Positions 27,661 through 37,851 of a stretch of 64,000 nucleotides of DNA are shown here, in pieces (the stretch's first letter is position 1; the number at the start of each line of letters is the position of its first letter). The position numbers and the translations under genes are program-made. The notes under the pieces are model-generated. The model was given only the letters and a program-made list of their open reading frames with translations, did no database searches and was not told the origin of the DNA. The stretch is from Elizabethkingia meningoseptica_A (GTDB lineage Bacteria; Bacteroidota; Bacteroidia; Flavobacteriales; Weeksellaceae), in contig NZ_JBJDLK010000002.1 of the NCBI RefSeq assembly GCF_045762675.1, positions 310,001 through 374,000 on the forward strand. Reading direction: 5' to 3'.

Positions 27661-28866
27661 CTATTCTAATTCAATTTTTTCATGTTCCGGAGTAAGTTCT
27701 TCCGGTTTTATATAGCGGAACATTCTCCATAATTTTATTTTTAAAGCAATCCATCCCAGAATTGCGTAAACAATTAACAGAATAATTAAATGCTGTAAAT
27801 ACGGAAAAGTCAGTTCAACAGATCCTTTCTGGATCAGAAGTATTTTAAATGCCTGTAAAAAAGGAGTTAACGGAATTATATTCGCTAAAAACTGTACTGC
27901 GGCAGGCATAGCGCTCAGCGGCCATGTAAAACCACTAATGATAAAAGAAGGCGACGCCAGAACCATCAGAATTTGAGTAGCTTTTAGCGCATCCGGAATC
28001 AGAATACTGATAAACACCCCTAAGAAGGATGCCGAACCTACAAAAAATGCGGTAAGCAGGATAAAATTAAAAATTCCTTCCGGCATTGGCACTTTAAAGA
28101 TCATGTGCATCAGGTAATAAATTCCCACAATGAGTATAGAGAAAAACCATATAGGTATTACTTTTATCAACATTGTAGGGAAAGCCCAGCGGCGCATTCC
28201 GTAGTATTCTTTTATAAATGACCCTCTTTGGAATTCTGCAGCAAAGCTTACGGCCATAGCCAGCAGAATTACCTGCTGTAATACCACCGCCAGCATCGCC
28301 GGCCACATAAAGATCAAATAATTACTTGTCGTATTAAACAGGGTGATATAATTCGTTTTAAAAGGCTCATACTGAGTCACAGCTTTGGAAGCCGGCATCC
28401 CCATTTTTTGCAGGCCTTTTATCGAGGCTCCGGCAGAAAATGTCCCAATAGTCAACTGTAATGCTTTGGAAGCAAAATTGGCGGTTAAAACGTTACCTGT
28501 GTTAATATAAACATTTAACTCCGGGTATTTCTTCTGAAGCATATTTGCTTCAAATTTCGACGGAATCATCACCACAGCTGCAGCCTCATGCTTAATGACT
28601 TCATCTTTTATACTTTGAGGCTCCTGTATATATTTGATGATTTTAATACTGCTGTTATCATCCAGCATTTCTATCAACTGACCTGAAAGTGGTGTATTAT
28701 CCCTGTCTACAACCAGCACAGGAATATGCTCTACCTTTCCGCTTTTGTAAACAAAACCCAGCAGAACAGCATAAAGCAGCGGGGCCAGAAAGAATACTGA
28801 CCGCAGGGTATTGTTTGCTACAAACAGTTTAAACTCTCGTTTCAGAAGACGCAGAAACTCTTTCAT
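27661..28866 (-). CDS. ABC-2-type transporter permease
   Basis: The 401-residue protein has one N-terminal helix (FFLAPLLYAVLLGFVY), a periplasmic domain of about 140 residues (VEHIPVLVVDRDNTPLSGQLIEML), then five or so C-terminal helices, the YhhJ/YbhR-type ABC-2 permease plan. It is the last gene of an operon with a TolC-like and a HlyD-like gene. These systems export drugs or lipophilic compounds, or may work with separate ATPases. No ATPase gene is seen nearby, and related operons often have two permeases, while this one has one. Confidence 0.88.
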   Translation of the reverse strand: MKEFLRLLKREFKLFVANNTLRSVFFLAPLLYAVLLGFVYKSGKVEHIPVLVVDRDNTPLSGQLIEMLDDNSSIKIIKYIQEPQSIKDEVIKHEAAAVVMIPSKFEANMLQKKYPELNVYINTGNVLTANFASKALQLTIGTFSAGASIKGLQKMGMPASKAVTQYEPFKTNYITLFNTTSNYLIFMWPAMLAVVLQQVILLAMAVSFAAEFQRGSFIKEYYGMRRWAFPTMLIKVIPIWFFSILIVGIYYLMHMIFKVPMPEGIFNFILLTAFFVGSASFLGVFISILIPDALKATQILMVLASPSFIISGFTWPLSAMPAAVQFLANIIPLTPFLQAFKILLIQKGSVELTFPYLQHLIILLIVYAILGWIALKIKLWRMFRYIKPEELTPEHEKIELE

Positions 28867-28906
28867 AATTTTTATTTTTCTTTAAAGAATAACAGATCAG
28901 ACTTTA

Positions 28907-29401
28907 TTAATTTTGAATAAAATATTTATCTCTGTTTTTCTTTTTAAAAGTTCTTATTCTACACGGAAGTCCCATATAATCAAAAAAAGAAAAGTTTTCA
29001 ATTTTCTGTTCCATAATAATGTTTTCTTTTAATAGTATCTGAAAATTTGCCTTCTGTTTTTTTAAATCATAGCTCGTATTAATTCTCTTAATTTTTTTCC
29101 AGCCAACTCTAACATTCCTAAATATTATTTCATTATCATTCATTACCAAACATGGTTTAGTGTATGCTTCATAAACTCTATATAAGCTGAAAAAAACTGC
29201 AAAAATCCCTATATTTAAAACTATCCTTTTATAATTTGTAAAGAAAAATAATATCAGAAAAACAATAATTATAGTAACAGACATTATTATAGCAGGTATC
29301 TTGGGTTTAAAATATTTTTGAGGAAGTATATCTTCAAAACTTTTAAAACTATGCAACCTTCTTAAATGCAAACTCTTAATTCCAATATCTTTATTTTTCA
29401 T
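28907..29401 (-). CDS. Unknown membrane protein with PH-like domain
   Basis: I do not recognise a named family. The 164 residues have two adjacent membrane helices (IIMSVTIIIVFLILFFF and IVLNIGIFAVFFSLY), then a soluble part (CLVMNDNEIIFRNVRVGWKKIKRI) resembling a bacterial PH-like domain with alternating strands. The gene is distinctly more AT-rich than its neighbours, with few G/C at third positions. It lies between the HlyD gene (61 bp) and the permease (40 bp) of the efflux operon on the same strand, in the slot where a second permease often occurs. This may be an insertion into the operon. Confidence 0.7.
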   Translation of the reverse strand: MKNKDIGIKSLHLRRLHSFKSFEDILPQKYFKPKIPAIIMSVTIIIVFLILFFFTNYKRIVLNIGIFAVFFSLYRVYEAYTKPCLVMNDNEIIFRNVRVGWKKIKRINTSYDLKKQKANFQILLKENIIMEQKIENFSFFDYMGLPCRIRTFKKKNRDKYFIQN

Positions 29402-29462
29402 TATAAAAAATTGTCCCTAATGAAGTCTAACATTTAGCCTATCCTTCTTTCTTTTATATTCA

Positions 29463-30431
29463 TTATTTCAGGACAACATTAGCATTAACCAAAACATTTT
29501 TGGCCTTATTCATATCCTTTGGCTTTACTTTTATTTCATAAATAGCATCCTGAAGCTGATAATCAGGATAAGCCGTTGTAATATCAGCATAACGGGTCAA
29601 TTGCTTGATATAAAGAATTGTCCCCTCCAGTTCTTCTTTATTGTACACCACCTGCATTTTTACCTCCTGTCCTTTTTTATATTGTGAGATTTTACTTTCC
29701 GGCACGGTAAAACGGAAATAAGTACTCGCCGGAATATAACCGTTAAACAGTGCAAATCCTGCAGTTGCAAGTTCTCCCGGGTTCAGACTTATGGTTTCTA
29801 TTTCCATATCGTTGGTCGCAATAACATAACGTTCGGCATAAGCTACATTAGCTTCCTGTAATGCGCCCTGAGCCTGTGAAGCCTGTCCTGCTGCCATTTC
29901 TACTTTTTCGTAACGTGTTCCTCTCTTTACATCATCAAGCTCAGCATTTACAGCATCAAACTGCGCTTTTGCACCCTGAAGTTTTGCATATACTTCATCA
30001 TACGCCTGCGGCGACATGAGGCTGTCACGGTACATATTGCTTGCTCTTCTGAAGGATTTCTGTGCAAATTCATATTGTTCTTTCAGGCCTTTATACTTTG
30101 CCTGAAGCTGCTTCATCTGGTCTGCAGTTGCGCCGTTTCTGGCCATCTGCTCCTGTGCCTGAGCAGCACTCACAGCACCTTTTGCCTGAGCTATTTTAGC
30201 TGTAACTTCCGGAATATCCAATAATGCGAGTGTATCACCTTTTTTTACGGTCTGTCCTTCGGTTACAAATATTTTTACAATTCTTCCGGTTACTTTAGGT
30301 GCAAAAGAGATCACATCCTTCTTTGTTTTTCCTTCAAAGTCGGACTTGTTACCTTTATCACTTCCGCAGCTGCCCAGAATTAATAAACTGAAAAGAGGTA
30401 GTATATAAATATTTTTTTGCATAGTGTTCAT
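29463..30431 (-). CDS. HlyD-family membrane-fusion lipoprotein
   Basis: The 322-residue protein has a lipoprotein signal with Cys22 (LLILGSC). The first biotinyl-lipoyl half (VTGRIVKIFVTEGQTVKKGDTLALLDIPE) is followed by a helical hairpin of roughly residues 80-190 (AKGAVSAAQAQEQMARNG) and the second lipoyl half and beta-barrel (ISLNPGELATAGFALFNG, YFRFTVPESKISQYKKGQEVKMQ). It should connect the inner-membrane permease to the TolC-like channel. The start is ambiguous between 30431 and the Met at 30422. It is 10 bp from the TolC-like gene. Confidence 0.92.
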   Translation of the reverse strand: MNTMQKNIYILPLFSLLILGSCGSDKGNKSDFEGKTKKDVISFAPKVTGRIVKIFVTEGQTVKKGDTLALLDIPEVTAKIAQAKGAVSAAQAQEQMARNGATADQMKQLQAKYKGLKEQYEFAQKSFRRASNMYRDSLMSPQAYDEVYAKLQGAKAQFDAVNAELDDVKRGTRYEKVEMAAGQASQAQGALQEANVAYAERYVIATNDMEIETISLNPGELATAGFALFNGYIPASTYFRFTVPESKISQYKKGQEVKMQVVYNKEELEGTILYIKQLTRYADITTAYPDYQLQDAIYEIKVKPKDMNKAKNVLVNANVVLK

Positions 30432-30441
30432 TTTATAAACC

Positions 30442-31854
30442 TTAATAAAGCTTGGTTACATCTAGTTCCTGAGTTGATTTCATGAGCTCAATAGCAGCCC
30501 TTCTCTGGTTGAATATTGCATTCTGATATTCCAGTTCTGCAGATTCCAGATCATTTTCAGCTTCAATAAGCTGTGTAGATTTGGCCATTCCGTATCTGAA
30601 TTCTTTTTCTGCCTGTACCAATGCATTTTGTGCCAGTTCTTTCTGCTTCTTTTTCAGTGCGATCTGTGCATAGGCAATATCGTAATTAGACTGGTTATTG
30701 GCCAGGTTGAGGGTTAGTTTTCTGGTTGCATCATATTTTTGGGTCTGCAACAGTTCCTTATCTACTTTTGCCAGTTCCGCAGCATGCTTGCCTTCATTAC
30801 CATCAAAGATCTCCCATTTGAAGCCTACACCTGCCGTTAGTAGTGGGAATATCGCTAGATTATTAGGTCTCCAGTCGAGTTTCCGTCCGGGATAGTTTAT
30901 ATCCGGAATTGCAGGAATAATATTATCTGATGTTTTTATTCTGTTTCCATAAAGGCCGATATAGTATAAAGACGCCATTAACTGTACTTTAGGAATCCAC
31001 CATGTTTTTTCGGCTTGTATTTTATAATCCGCAGCGCTGATCCCATGGTCTAAAGCCCGTATCTCTGCGCGCTCTTCTATACTCTTTTGCAGCGGTAAAC
31101 TTTCTACCGGAACTAATACAGGATTAATCAGCCGGAGTCTTTCTTTTTCAATTCCTGTAAGAACTTCCAGCTGGGTAAGCAAAAGTTCCTTCTTGCCTTC
31201 ATATTCTACCACCTTTGCATCAAGTGTGGCTTGTGCAAGTTCTATTTTCTTATGATCATATGGTGTAATCAGTCCGTATCCCAATGCTTTATCTGCCGTT
31301 TTCCGGTTAGCATCCAGCCTCTTTTTACTTTCATCCAAAACAACTTTAGTCTGGTGGACTAATGCGAGCTGGTCATAAGCCCGGGAAACAGTCGTGATGA
31401 CTTCATCACGTGTCTTTTCCAGCAGAATCTCTTCTGATTTCTTTTTTTCTTCCAGTGCTTTGCTTAAGTATTTTACTTTTCCACCGGAATAAAGAAGCAT
31501 TTTGGCCTCTGCTTTTGCAAGACCTGAAAACCCGGATATATTCAGATTATTAGAATACTTTCCTGCCGGAATATCTAAAAATGGCTGCAGATTAATTTCC
31601 GGTGAGCTTAAACGGGTTGTTGCATTCAGGTAACCAGCCTGCCCGCTGACTTCCAAGGTAGGCAGAAAAACATCTTTAAGCTTGTGCTCATCCAGATCTG
31701 TAACTTTATTCCTGGTTCTCTGCATCATTAAATCTGCATCACGCGTGATTGCACTTTCCAGCAATTCTTTGAAGTCGGGAGCCGATTGTCCCCACCCCAT
31801 CACAGGGAGTAAAAACAAGCTTATCCCATATAGTGATAATCTGTTCCTCATCAT
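30442..31854 (-). CDS. TolC-family outer-membrane efflux protein
   Basis: The 470-residue protein starts with a signal peptide (LSLYGISLFLLPVMGWGQ). Its two long helical repeats (ESAITRDADLMMQRTRNKVTD, ARKLTLNLANNQSNYDIAYAQIALKKKQKELAQNALVQAEKEFRYGMAKS) match the OEP/TolC architecture. It forms the outer-membrane duct for the HlyD/ABC permease encoded next, and is the first gene of the operon running to 27661. No regulator gene is adjacent; the giant A2M gene lies upstream and ends 132 bp away. Confidence 0.93.
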   Translation of the reverse strand: MMRNRLSLYGISLFLLPVMGWGQSAPDFKELLESAITRDADLMMQRTRNKVTDLDEHKLKDVFLPTLEVSGQAGYLNATTRLSSPEINLQPFLDIPAGKYSNNLNISGFSGLAKAEAKMLLYSGGKVKYLSKALEEKKKSEEILLEKTRDEVITTVSRAYDQLALVHQTKVVLDESKKRLDANRKTADKALGYGLITPYDHKKIELAQATLDAKVVEYEGKKELLLTQLEVLTGIEKERLRLINPVLVPVESLPLQKSIEERAEIRALDHGISAADYKIQAEKTWWIPKVQLMASLYYIGLYGNRIKTSDNIIPAIPDINYPGRKLDWRPNNLAIFPLLTAGVGFKWEIFDGNEGKHAAELAKVDKELLQTQKYDATRKLTLNLANNQSNYDIAYAQIALKKKQKELAQNALVQAEKEFRYGMAKSTQLIEAENDLESAELEYQNAIFNQRRAAIELMKSTQELDVTKLY

Positions 31855-31986
31855 TCATTTTTTCACAAAAATAATACAAAAAAAATGGAAAAAAGAGAAA
31901 TTTCAGACCTCTTTTTTCCATTTAAAGTTAGTTTAATGCTTATTCCCCGCCAAATCAAAGCTTACAGAAACTGTATAACTTGATTT

Positions 31987-34900
31987 TTATGGCACCACAG
32001 TAACATTTGTTCCCTGTGTATGCGCATTCATTTGTGGCGCATAGTAATTTTGCATTGTTGTAATTCCGTTTGAAAACTTACCGGCAATATTGGCAATAAC
32101 ATCATATTCAAAAACATACTTGCCTTTAGGCATTAGTTCTATATAGAAATTGGTGGATGCATCTTTTGTTGCCTGATAATATCCCAGGTTATTTTTCCAC
32201 TGGTACCCGGATAATACATCCACAGGTTCAAATCCTGCAGCTCTCATATCCTTAATGTGAATATATTCCATAGGACGGTCGGTATTCAATATCATTCTTA
32301 CGGTGATCTTATCTCCTACACGCAATGGTGTATCTGCTGTAATTTTCTTCAGCTCTTCTCCGTTTTCTGTTTTTACTTTTCTGTAGAGTTCTTTGGTCAC
32401 AGAAATATAGGTTTCAGATGATTTTACTTTATCCAGATCTTCATAGTACTGCCAGTAAATACCTCCCTGAACAATTCCTGGTCCCGGCTTGGTAATGGTT
32501 ACTTCCGCCAGCTTCTTATTAAGCTCAGGAGATTTTACCGAAGATTTGATATAGCCTGTAGCCTGTGTATCTGCTTTTGTAAGTTCTTTACCTCCCCAAA
32601 CAACAGTTGATTTATCAGCCTCCGGAGTTGTCCATGATTTACCACTGTTCATAATGGTATAAATTACCTCAGCAGTTGCACGGCTCGTTGACCAGTTGTT
32701 GACTTCTTTCTGGGTAATTAACCAGATCTTCATATCTTCTATAGACGTATCATTAGGTTTCAACTGATTAAATGCCTGCATTGCTAAAGCATGGTTAATG
32801 GCTTTGGAAGCATACCAGCCCCAGTCATTAAGATTCTGTTTCCAGTAAATCCCCTGTGTTTTAGTATCTACTGATGTTTCTTTCAGATACGTCATTAATT
32901 TATTGGAAACATCTTTAAGTCCGTAATCATTAAATAATAATGCTGCCCTGGATAACCCGAAGAAAGTAAAGTCTGTAATCTTTGCTGTTTTTGCTTTGGC
33001 AATAACCTGAGACTTTAATGTTGCCCCTGTATTTTTCAATGGGTATTTGGTTTCCCAGTAATGACGTGTGTCCAGATAATCCAGTACTAAGTTATTCCAG
33101 GGATTCATATCTTTTGGTTTCCAATAGCGGTTGATCTCACGGTCAACATAAGCAGTTAATGCTACTGTCATTTCATCCTGAGCACTGTTCTGATAATCTT
33201 TAACACCACCCTTATCTTTCAGCCATTCATTAATTTTTCCGAGATTTTTAAGGATATAAAGTGATGTTGAGAAGCTGCTTGGTGAGCCGGCATACCAGGA
33301 GAAACCTCCGTCACCGTTCTGCAATTGTTTTAGCTGGCTCCAGTCATCCAGAATAGAATTCCGCATATTGTTCGCATCGAACAAACGCGCCAACATCTGC
33401 ATTTGCTGCTTTTCATCTTTTGCTTCAAGAACCCAGGGAGTTTCTTCCAACAGAAGTTGTTTCAGTTCCTGATTTTTTTCAAGGTTACTTTCCAGTAGAC
33501 CTTTGTCCTGGTATTCTTCGAAGACTTTTTTCATTTTAGGATTGGCTTTGAAAATTTCAGAAGCCAGAACATCGGCGAACCATTTATTGAATACAGCGTC
33601 TGCAGAATTATTAATATCATTTTTCAGACTTGGCAAAGCAAATAATACTTCCCATATTGGGTTTGTCGTAAGTTCCAATGTATTGGATACATTAGTGACT
33701 GTTGCGGATGTATTAGACTTCAGATGTTCCAGAACAAAAGTTTTAGTCTCTCCTTCTTTTACAAATACAGGCTGTGCATCGGTCACCAGCATTCTGTTTG
33801 GTAATACCGGAATTGCTTTTTGTTCTCCGTCGCTATACTGACCTGCTTTTGCCACCGTTTTTATAATGATTCCGGAAACATCGTTGGGTACTTTGAAAGT
33901 CCAGCTCGCAGCCTGACTTGAATTTCCGTTGATATTAAAATTTTGTATCAGGTTATTCAATCCGAATTTCGACGAAATATCTTCATTGGTTTCTGCATTC
34001 AGAATTTGCAACTGTACACTGCCGCTTAATGCTTTTTCTACCAGATTATTCAGCTTAACCTGCATGTTCAGTTCATCGCCTTCCCGTAAGAATCTTGGAT
34101 AGTTAGGTGTTACCGAGAAATCTTTCTGCGTAACAATTGTTTGTTCCAGTGCCGCGGCATTCGCATTTTTATCATGTGCCAGGAACATGAGTTTCCATTT
34201 AGTTAAAGCTTCAGGAGATGTAAATTCAAAACTTACATTTCCGTCTTTATCCGTTTTCAGGTTTGGATAGAAAAATGCAGTTTCATTCAGGTTCGTACGA
34301 ACAGGAACTTTATCCAGATCTTTACTTTCTGAATCCTGTGTTGCATAGCCCAAAGATCTTTTCTCTTTTTTCACACCCAAAGCTGTTACTACAACTTCCT
34401 CTACATTCTTCGTTTGGACAGAGTCTGGCTTAGCCGATGCAACAGGGGCTGGCATTGCCATATCAGAAGTTACACTTTCTTTTCGCAATGTAGAGTTCCC
34501 TCTAATTCTAATATTTGTCGATTTCCCTCCTAAATTCCCATATTGATCGAACCAGTTAAAGTAAGGAACGCTTACATATTTAGCGGCGAGATATTTCTCA
34601 CGTTTGTTGTAATATACAGCTTCCAGGCCTTCTGCACCTGTCCCGTAATTCTGCTGCATGAACCTGTCAAAATTGAAATTACTGAAAGTATAGGTATTTA
34701 CAGCAAACTGATCCAGTGACATATCATACATATTGGCCAGCAATTCAGCAACAGCTTTTTCTTTATTCTTACCGGTAATCTTCACCGTCCATTTTTCTTT
34801 ACTTCCCGGCTGAATTTTATCCCTGAAGCTTGTCAACTCAATTTTCATGGGTTCGGTTTCATTACGAACCAATAAATCGGTAGATATGGTTTGGATATCG

Positions 34901-37851
34901 TTATAGGCTGCCAGTGTAAACTGAAGATTCATCTTTTTCACTGCTGCATCCGAAGGAATAAGGGTTTCATATTCCAGTACACCGTTTTTAATATAGGCTT
35001 CTTCGGTTTTGGTTTCTCCGTTTCCTGCCTGCGTATAGATATATACTTTGGCATTCGGAATGGCAGAATACAGATAAACTTTTGCTTTTTCACCTCTCTG
35101 ATAATCTGCCTGATTATTCATGAGTCTTAAAAATGGCTTTTGTTGATTGCTTAGTGATTTTCTGTCCCAAACATCAAAAGTCTTAACGGTTTTTATGGTA
35201 TCCTGTCCTTCGATATTAAACAATTCCAGTTTATATTTTCCGGCACTTAGTTTTCCAAGATCTAAGTTTTCATCTGCAGTTGTTTTCTGCAAGACTGTTT
35301 GTTTGATTTTCCAGTTGTCCGGTAATTCTGATTTATCGAAATAATCATGCGGAAACTTCTGAATAAAGCTTTCTTTGGAAAATAAAGGCTGATCCTGAAC
35401 GGCATTACGGAAATTATTTCTGAAAACGCGATCCGGAGCATCTAATAAGCTTAATTTAGCCTGATAGCTTTTCTCAAGCTTCTGGTTGTTATAGTTTTTA
35501 GCCGCCACTTTTATTTTGATATCTTCATTGGCGAATGTTGTTTTTACTTCTTCAGCTTCTATAAAATGACTTACTGAAGCCACGCGAAAGTCAACAGAAT
35601 TCTCCTGATTCTCTCCGTTAATATCTGTTACGGAAGCGTTCACCACATATTCATTGACCTGAATTCCTTTCAGCTTCTCGTCTTTTTTCAGGTCAACAGG
35701 AATATCAAACTCCCCTTTTTCATTGGTTTTAATAGTTCCCAGAATTGAGTTTTCATTGGATGTTGGTCTGAACCATGAGAAATAACGGTAACGGATATCC
35801 TGTTTTTTAATTTCATAATTTAATGTTGCATTGCTCAACGGAACACCTGAAAAAGAAACGGCTTTTCCTTTCATGTGTATGGTTTGCCCAAATTTATATT
35901 CACCTTTAATGTCTTCAAACGTGATCTCAAAGTTTGGGCGCTTATATTCTTCTACTCTGAAATTCCTGGAACCTGTATCATCTCCTGTTTCCAGCGTGAA
36001 CTCTCCGTTTAATTTTCCTTTTGGCAGGATAAAACTTCCGTTATAGCTTCCGAATTCATTTGTCGTAAATGTTTGCCCGGCAACATCCTCACCATTGGAA
36101 TCTACCAGTGTGATGGTTTGTTTCAAGCCTGCCACAACAGTTTCTTTTTTATTACTGTATCTGGTATTAATTACTTTAAAATAAACGGTTTGTCCGGGTC
36201 TGTATATCGCTCTGTCCAGGAATATCTGTGCTTTGTTATCGTCCTCTTCTGTTGCAGGGTTATAATACCTGCCGCCATACGCCTCTATAAAACTTATATT
36301 TTTGGTACCGGGTTCTTCTACCAGATAGCGCTTATAGTTTTCCGTTTTATTTTCCGGGAAAACAAAAATACCCTGCTGATTGGTTTTTGCAGAAGATTTT
36401 ACTGCCGGTTTATTGTAGATACTGTAATCGTAGAAGTTAAGATTCGTATTCTTTTTAGATTCTCCGTTATTGCGATCAATAAGTCTTAGTACATTATTCT
36501 TTGAATCAAGTGCAATCTTATTGTAAATAATTCTGGAATCATTTACCGAAAACCAATAGCTCCCCTGTGATTTTCCTTCAACCAGATATTCTGCAATATA
36601 AAGTCCGTTTTTAAGAGCGCTGAGCGCTACGGAAGAGATATGATTCTTATAATCTCCGTTATTTTTCAGTTCGAAATTTTCTTTCTTCACCAGCTGTTTA
36701 GCCACTTTAACCAGCGGATTTTTATAGCTGTCCTGAAGGTAACCGATAAATAAATTAAGATCCGTTACCTGATAAATGTTCAGTGCAAAAGATCCGGCAT
36801 TTTTATAATTAACAGATAAATGAACAGGCTGCCCGGGTAAAGTAGAACTTTCATAATTAATGTTGATACTCGGTGCGGTAATACTGTTCTCTGTATTTTT
36901 TATATTGTTCTGAAATTCACTTTTCGGATAAATATCTTTTGCTTTTTTCAGCACCTGCATGGCTTCAACAGGTTTTTCACCTGATAATAAATTTGCAATA
37001 TCATTCAGGATGCTTATTTTGTAATCTCCGTCTGTCGCAGCATTTACAATCGCTTCATATTTAGCTCTGGCTTCTTCAGGCGTGAGTTGATTAAAGCTTA
37101 CCTCATATTGTGCTTTCTCATATTCAAAAAACAGTTTTGAATTCCCCTCAGCAGATGCGATTCTGTCATTGTAAGCATCAAGAATTTTTTTGTTATTTTC
37201 TTTTAACTCATTTGGTGTAAACAACACATTGTTTCTGAGAAAATTAATCTCCTGTAATGCTACCCAGTCCTGAACTGACGGGAAATAAGTAATGTCCCCG
37301 GTATTGGTAAACAATTGTTTGTATTTACTCATCGAGGCCTTTTCCAGCCCGGCTTTATCCTGATGCAGAGCATTAAAGTTTTGGGTAAAATATTTTTTAA
37401 AATCCAGTTTGGACCATGATTCAATCTGTGCAAAATCCTGATTGTCTATATTTGTTCGGTTCTGAATTTTCCATTGATTGCGCTGGAAATAATCATCCAC
37501 AAATTTTATCTGTAAAGCGCGGTATACCAGCAACTCCTCGCCTTTCAGATTTTTTTCCTGTTTTCTGATTTTATCAAAAAACTGACTTGCAGCATCATTT
37601 TTCTCATCATCCCGGGACTGATTAACGATAACAAATTCTGCTTTCAATGCATTAATTAGTTCAATGGTGTTATTATCTTTCATAGCTTGTTTCTGAATAT
37701 CCAGCACTATAGGCAAGCTGGATTTTACGACTCCTTTTGTATAATTATCATTAACCTTTTTCCATTGCTGATCATAGTAATTCTGGGCCTGTAAAAGGGT
37801 TCCCAGTAAAATAGCAGTCAGCAGGCTAAAAATCTTGGCAATGCGTTGCAT
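31987..37851 (-). CDS. Alpha-2-macroglobulin-like protein, thioester-less, with SusC-like insert
   Basis: The 1954-residue protein has a signal peptide (1-22, FSLLTAILLGTLLQAQ). MG domains include FLDRAIYRPGQTVYFKVIN (MG2, near residue 545) and FRVEEYKRPNFEITFE. An A2M-type domain (TAFFYPNLKTDKDGNVSFEFTSPEALTKWKLMFLAHD) starts near 1190, and alpha-helical terpenoid-fold repeats follow (NGDGGFSWYAGSP). The thioester motif CxEQ is replaced by DINNSADAVF near residue 1413, so it should not form a covalent trap. Near residues 1110-1175 it contains NIRIRGNSTL and EEVVVTALGVKKEKRSLGYA, sequences typical of SusC TonB-receptor plugs. It is likely a periplasmic or surface protein of unknown function. 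Confidence 0.9.
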   Translation of the reverse strand: MQRIAKIFSLLTAILLGTLLQAQNYYDQQWKKVNDNYTKGVVKSSLPIVLDIQKQAMKDNNTIELINALKAEFVIVNQSRDDEKNDAASQFFDKIRKQEKNLKGEELLVYRALQIKFVDDYFQRNQWKIQNRTNIDNQDFAQIESWSKLDFKKYFTQNFNALHQDKAGLEKASMSKYKQLFTNTGDITYFPSVQDWVALQEINFLRNNVLFTPNELKENNKKILDAYNDRIASAEGNSKLFFEYEKAQYEVSFNQLTPEEARAKYEAIVNAATDGDYKISILNDIANLLSGEKPVEAMQVLKKAKDIYPKSEFQNNIKNTENSITAPSININYESSTLPGQPVHLSVNYKNAGSFALNIYQVTDLNLFIGYLQDSYKNPLVKVAKQLVKKENFELKNNGDYKNHISSVALSALKNGLYIAEYLVEGKSQGSYWFSVNDSRIIYNKIALDSKNNVLRLIDRNNGESKKNTNLNFYDYSIYNKPAVKSSAKTNQQGIFVFPENKTENYKRYLVEEPGTKNISFIEAYGGRYYNPATEEDDNKAQIFLDRAIYRPGQTVYFKVINTRYSNKKETVVAGLKQTITLVDSNGEDVAGQTFTTNEFGSYNGSFILPKGKLNGEFTLETGDDTGSRNFRVEEYKRPNFEITFEDIKGEYKFGQTIHMKGKAVSFSGVPLSNATLNYEIKKQDIRYRYFSWFRPTSNENSILGTIKTNEKGEFDIPVDLKKDEKLKGIQVNEYVVNASVTDINGENQENSVDFRVASVSHFIEAEEVKTTFANEDIKIKVAAKNYNNQKLEKSYQAKLSLLDAPDRVFRNNFRNAVQDQPLFSKESFIQKFPHDYFDKSELPDNWKIKQTVLQKTTADENLDLGKLSAGKYKLELFNIEGQDTIKTVKTFDVWDRKSLSNQQKPFLRLMNNQADYQRGEKAKVYLYSAIPNAKVYIYTQAGNGETKTEEAYIKNGVLEYETLIPSDAAVKKMNLQFTLAAYNDIQTISTDLLVRNETEPMKIELTSFRDKIQPGSKEKWTVKITGKNKEKAVAELLANMYDMSLDQFAVNTYTFSNFNFDRFMQQNYGTGAEGLEAVYYNKREKYLAAKYVSVPYFNWFDQYGNLGGKSTNIRIRGNSTLRKESVTSDMAMPAPVASAKPDSVQTKNVEEVVVTALGVKKEKRSLGYATQDSESKDLDKVPVRTNLNETAFFYPNLKTDKDGNVSFEFTSPEALTKWKLMFLAHDKNANAAALEQTIVTQKDFSVTPNYPRFLREGDELNMQVKLNNLVEKALSGSVQLQILNAETNEDISSKFGLNNLIQNFNINGNSSQAASWTFKVPNDVSGIIIKTVAKAGQYSDGEQKAIPVLPNRMLVTDAQPVFVKEGETKTFVLEHLKSNTSATVTNVSNTLELTTNPIWEVLFALPSLKNDINNSADAVFNKWFADVLASEIFKANPKMKKVFEEYQDKGLLESNLEKNQELKQLLLEETPWVLEAKDEKQQMQMLARLFDANNMRNSILDDWSQLKQLQNGDGGFSWYAGSPSSFSTSLYILKNLGKINEWLKDKGGVKDYQNSAQDEMTVALTAYVDREINRYWKPKDMNPWNNLVLDYLDTRHYWETKYPLKNTGATLKSQVIAKAKTAKITDFTFFGLSRAALLFNDYGLKDVSNKLMTYLKETSVDTKTQGIYWKQNLNDWGWYASKAINHALAMQAFNQLKPNDTSIEDMKIWLITQKEVNNWSTSRATAEVIYTIMNSGKSWTTPEADKSTVVWGGKELTKADTQATGYIKSSVKSPELNKKLAEVTITKPGPGIVQGGIYWQYYEDLDKVKSSETYISVTKELYRKVKTENGEELKKITADTPLRVGDKITVRMILNTDRPMEYIHIKDMRAAGFEPVDVLSGYQWKNNLGYYQATKDASTNFYIELMPKGKYVFEYDVIANIAGKFSNGITTMQNYYAPQMNAHTQGTNVTVVP

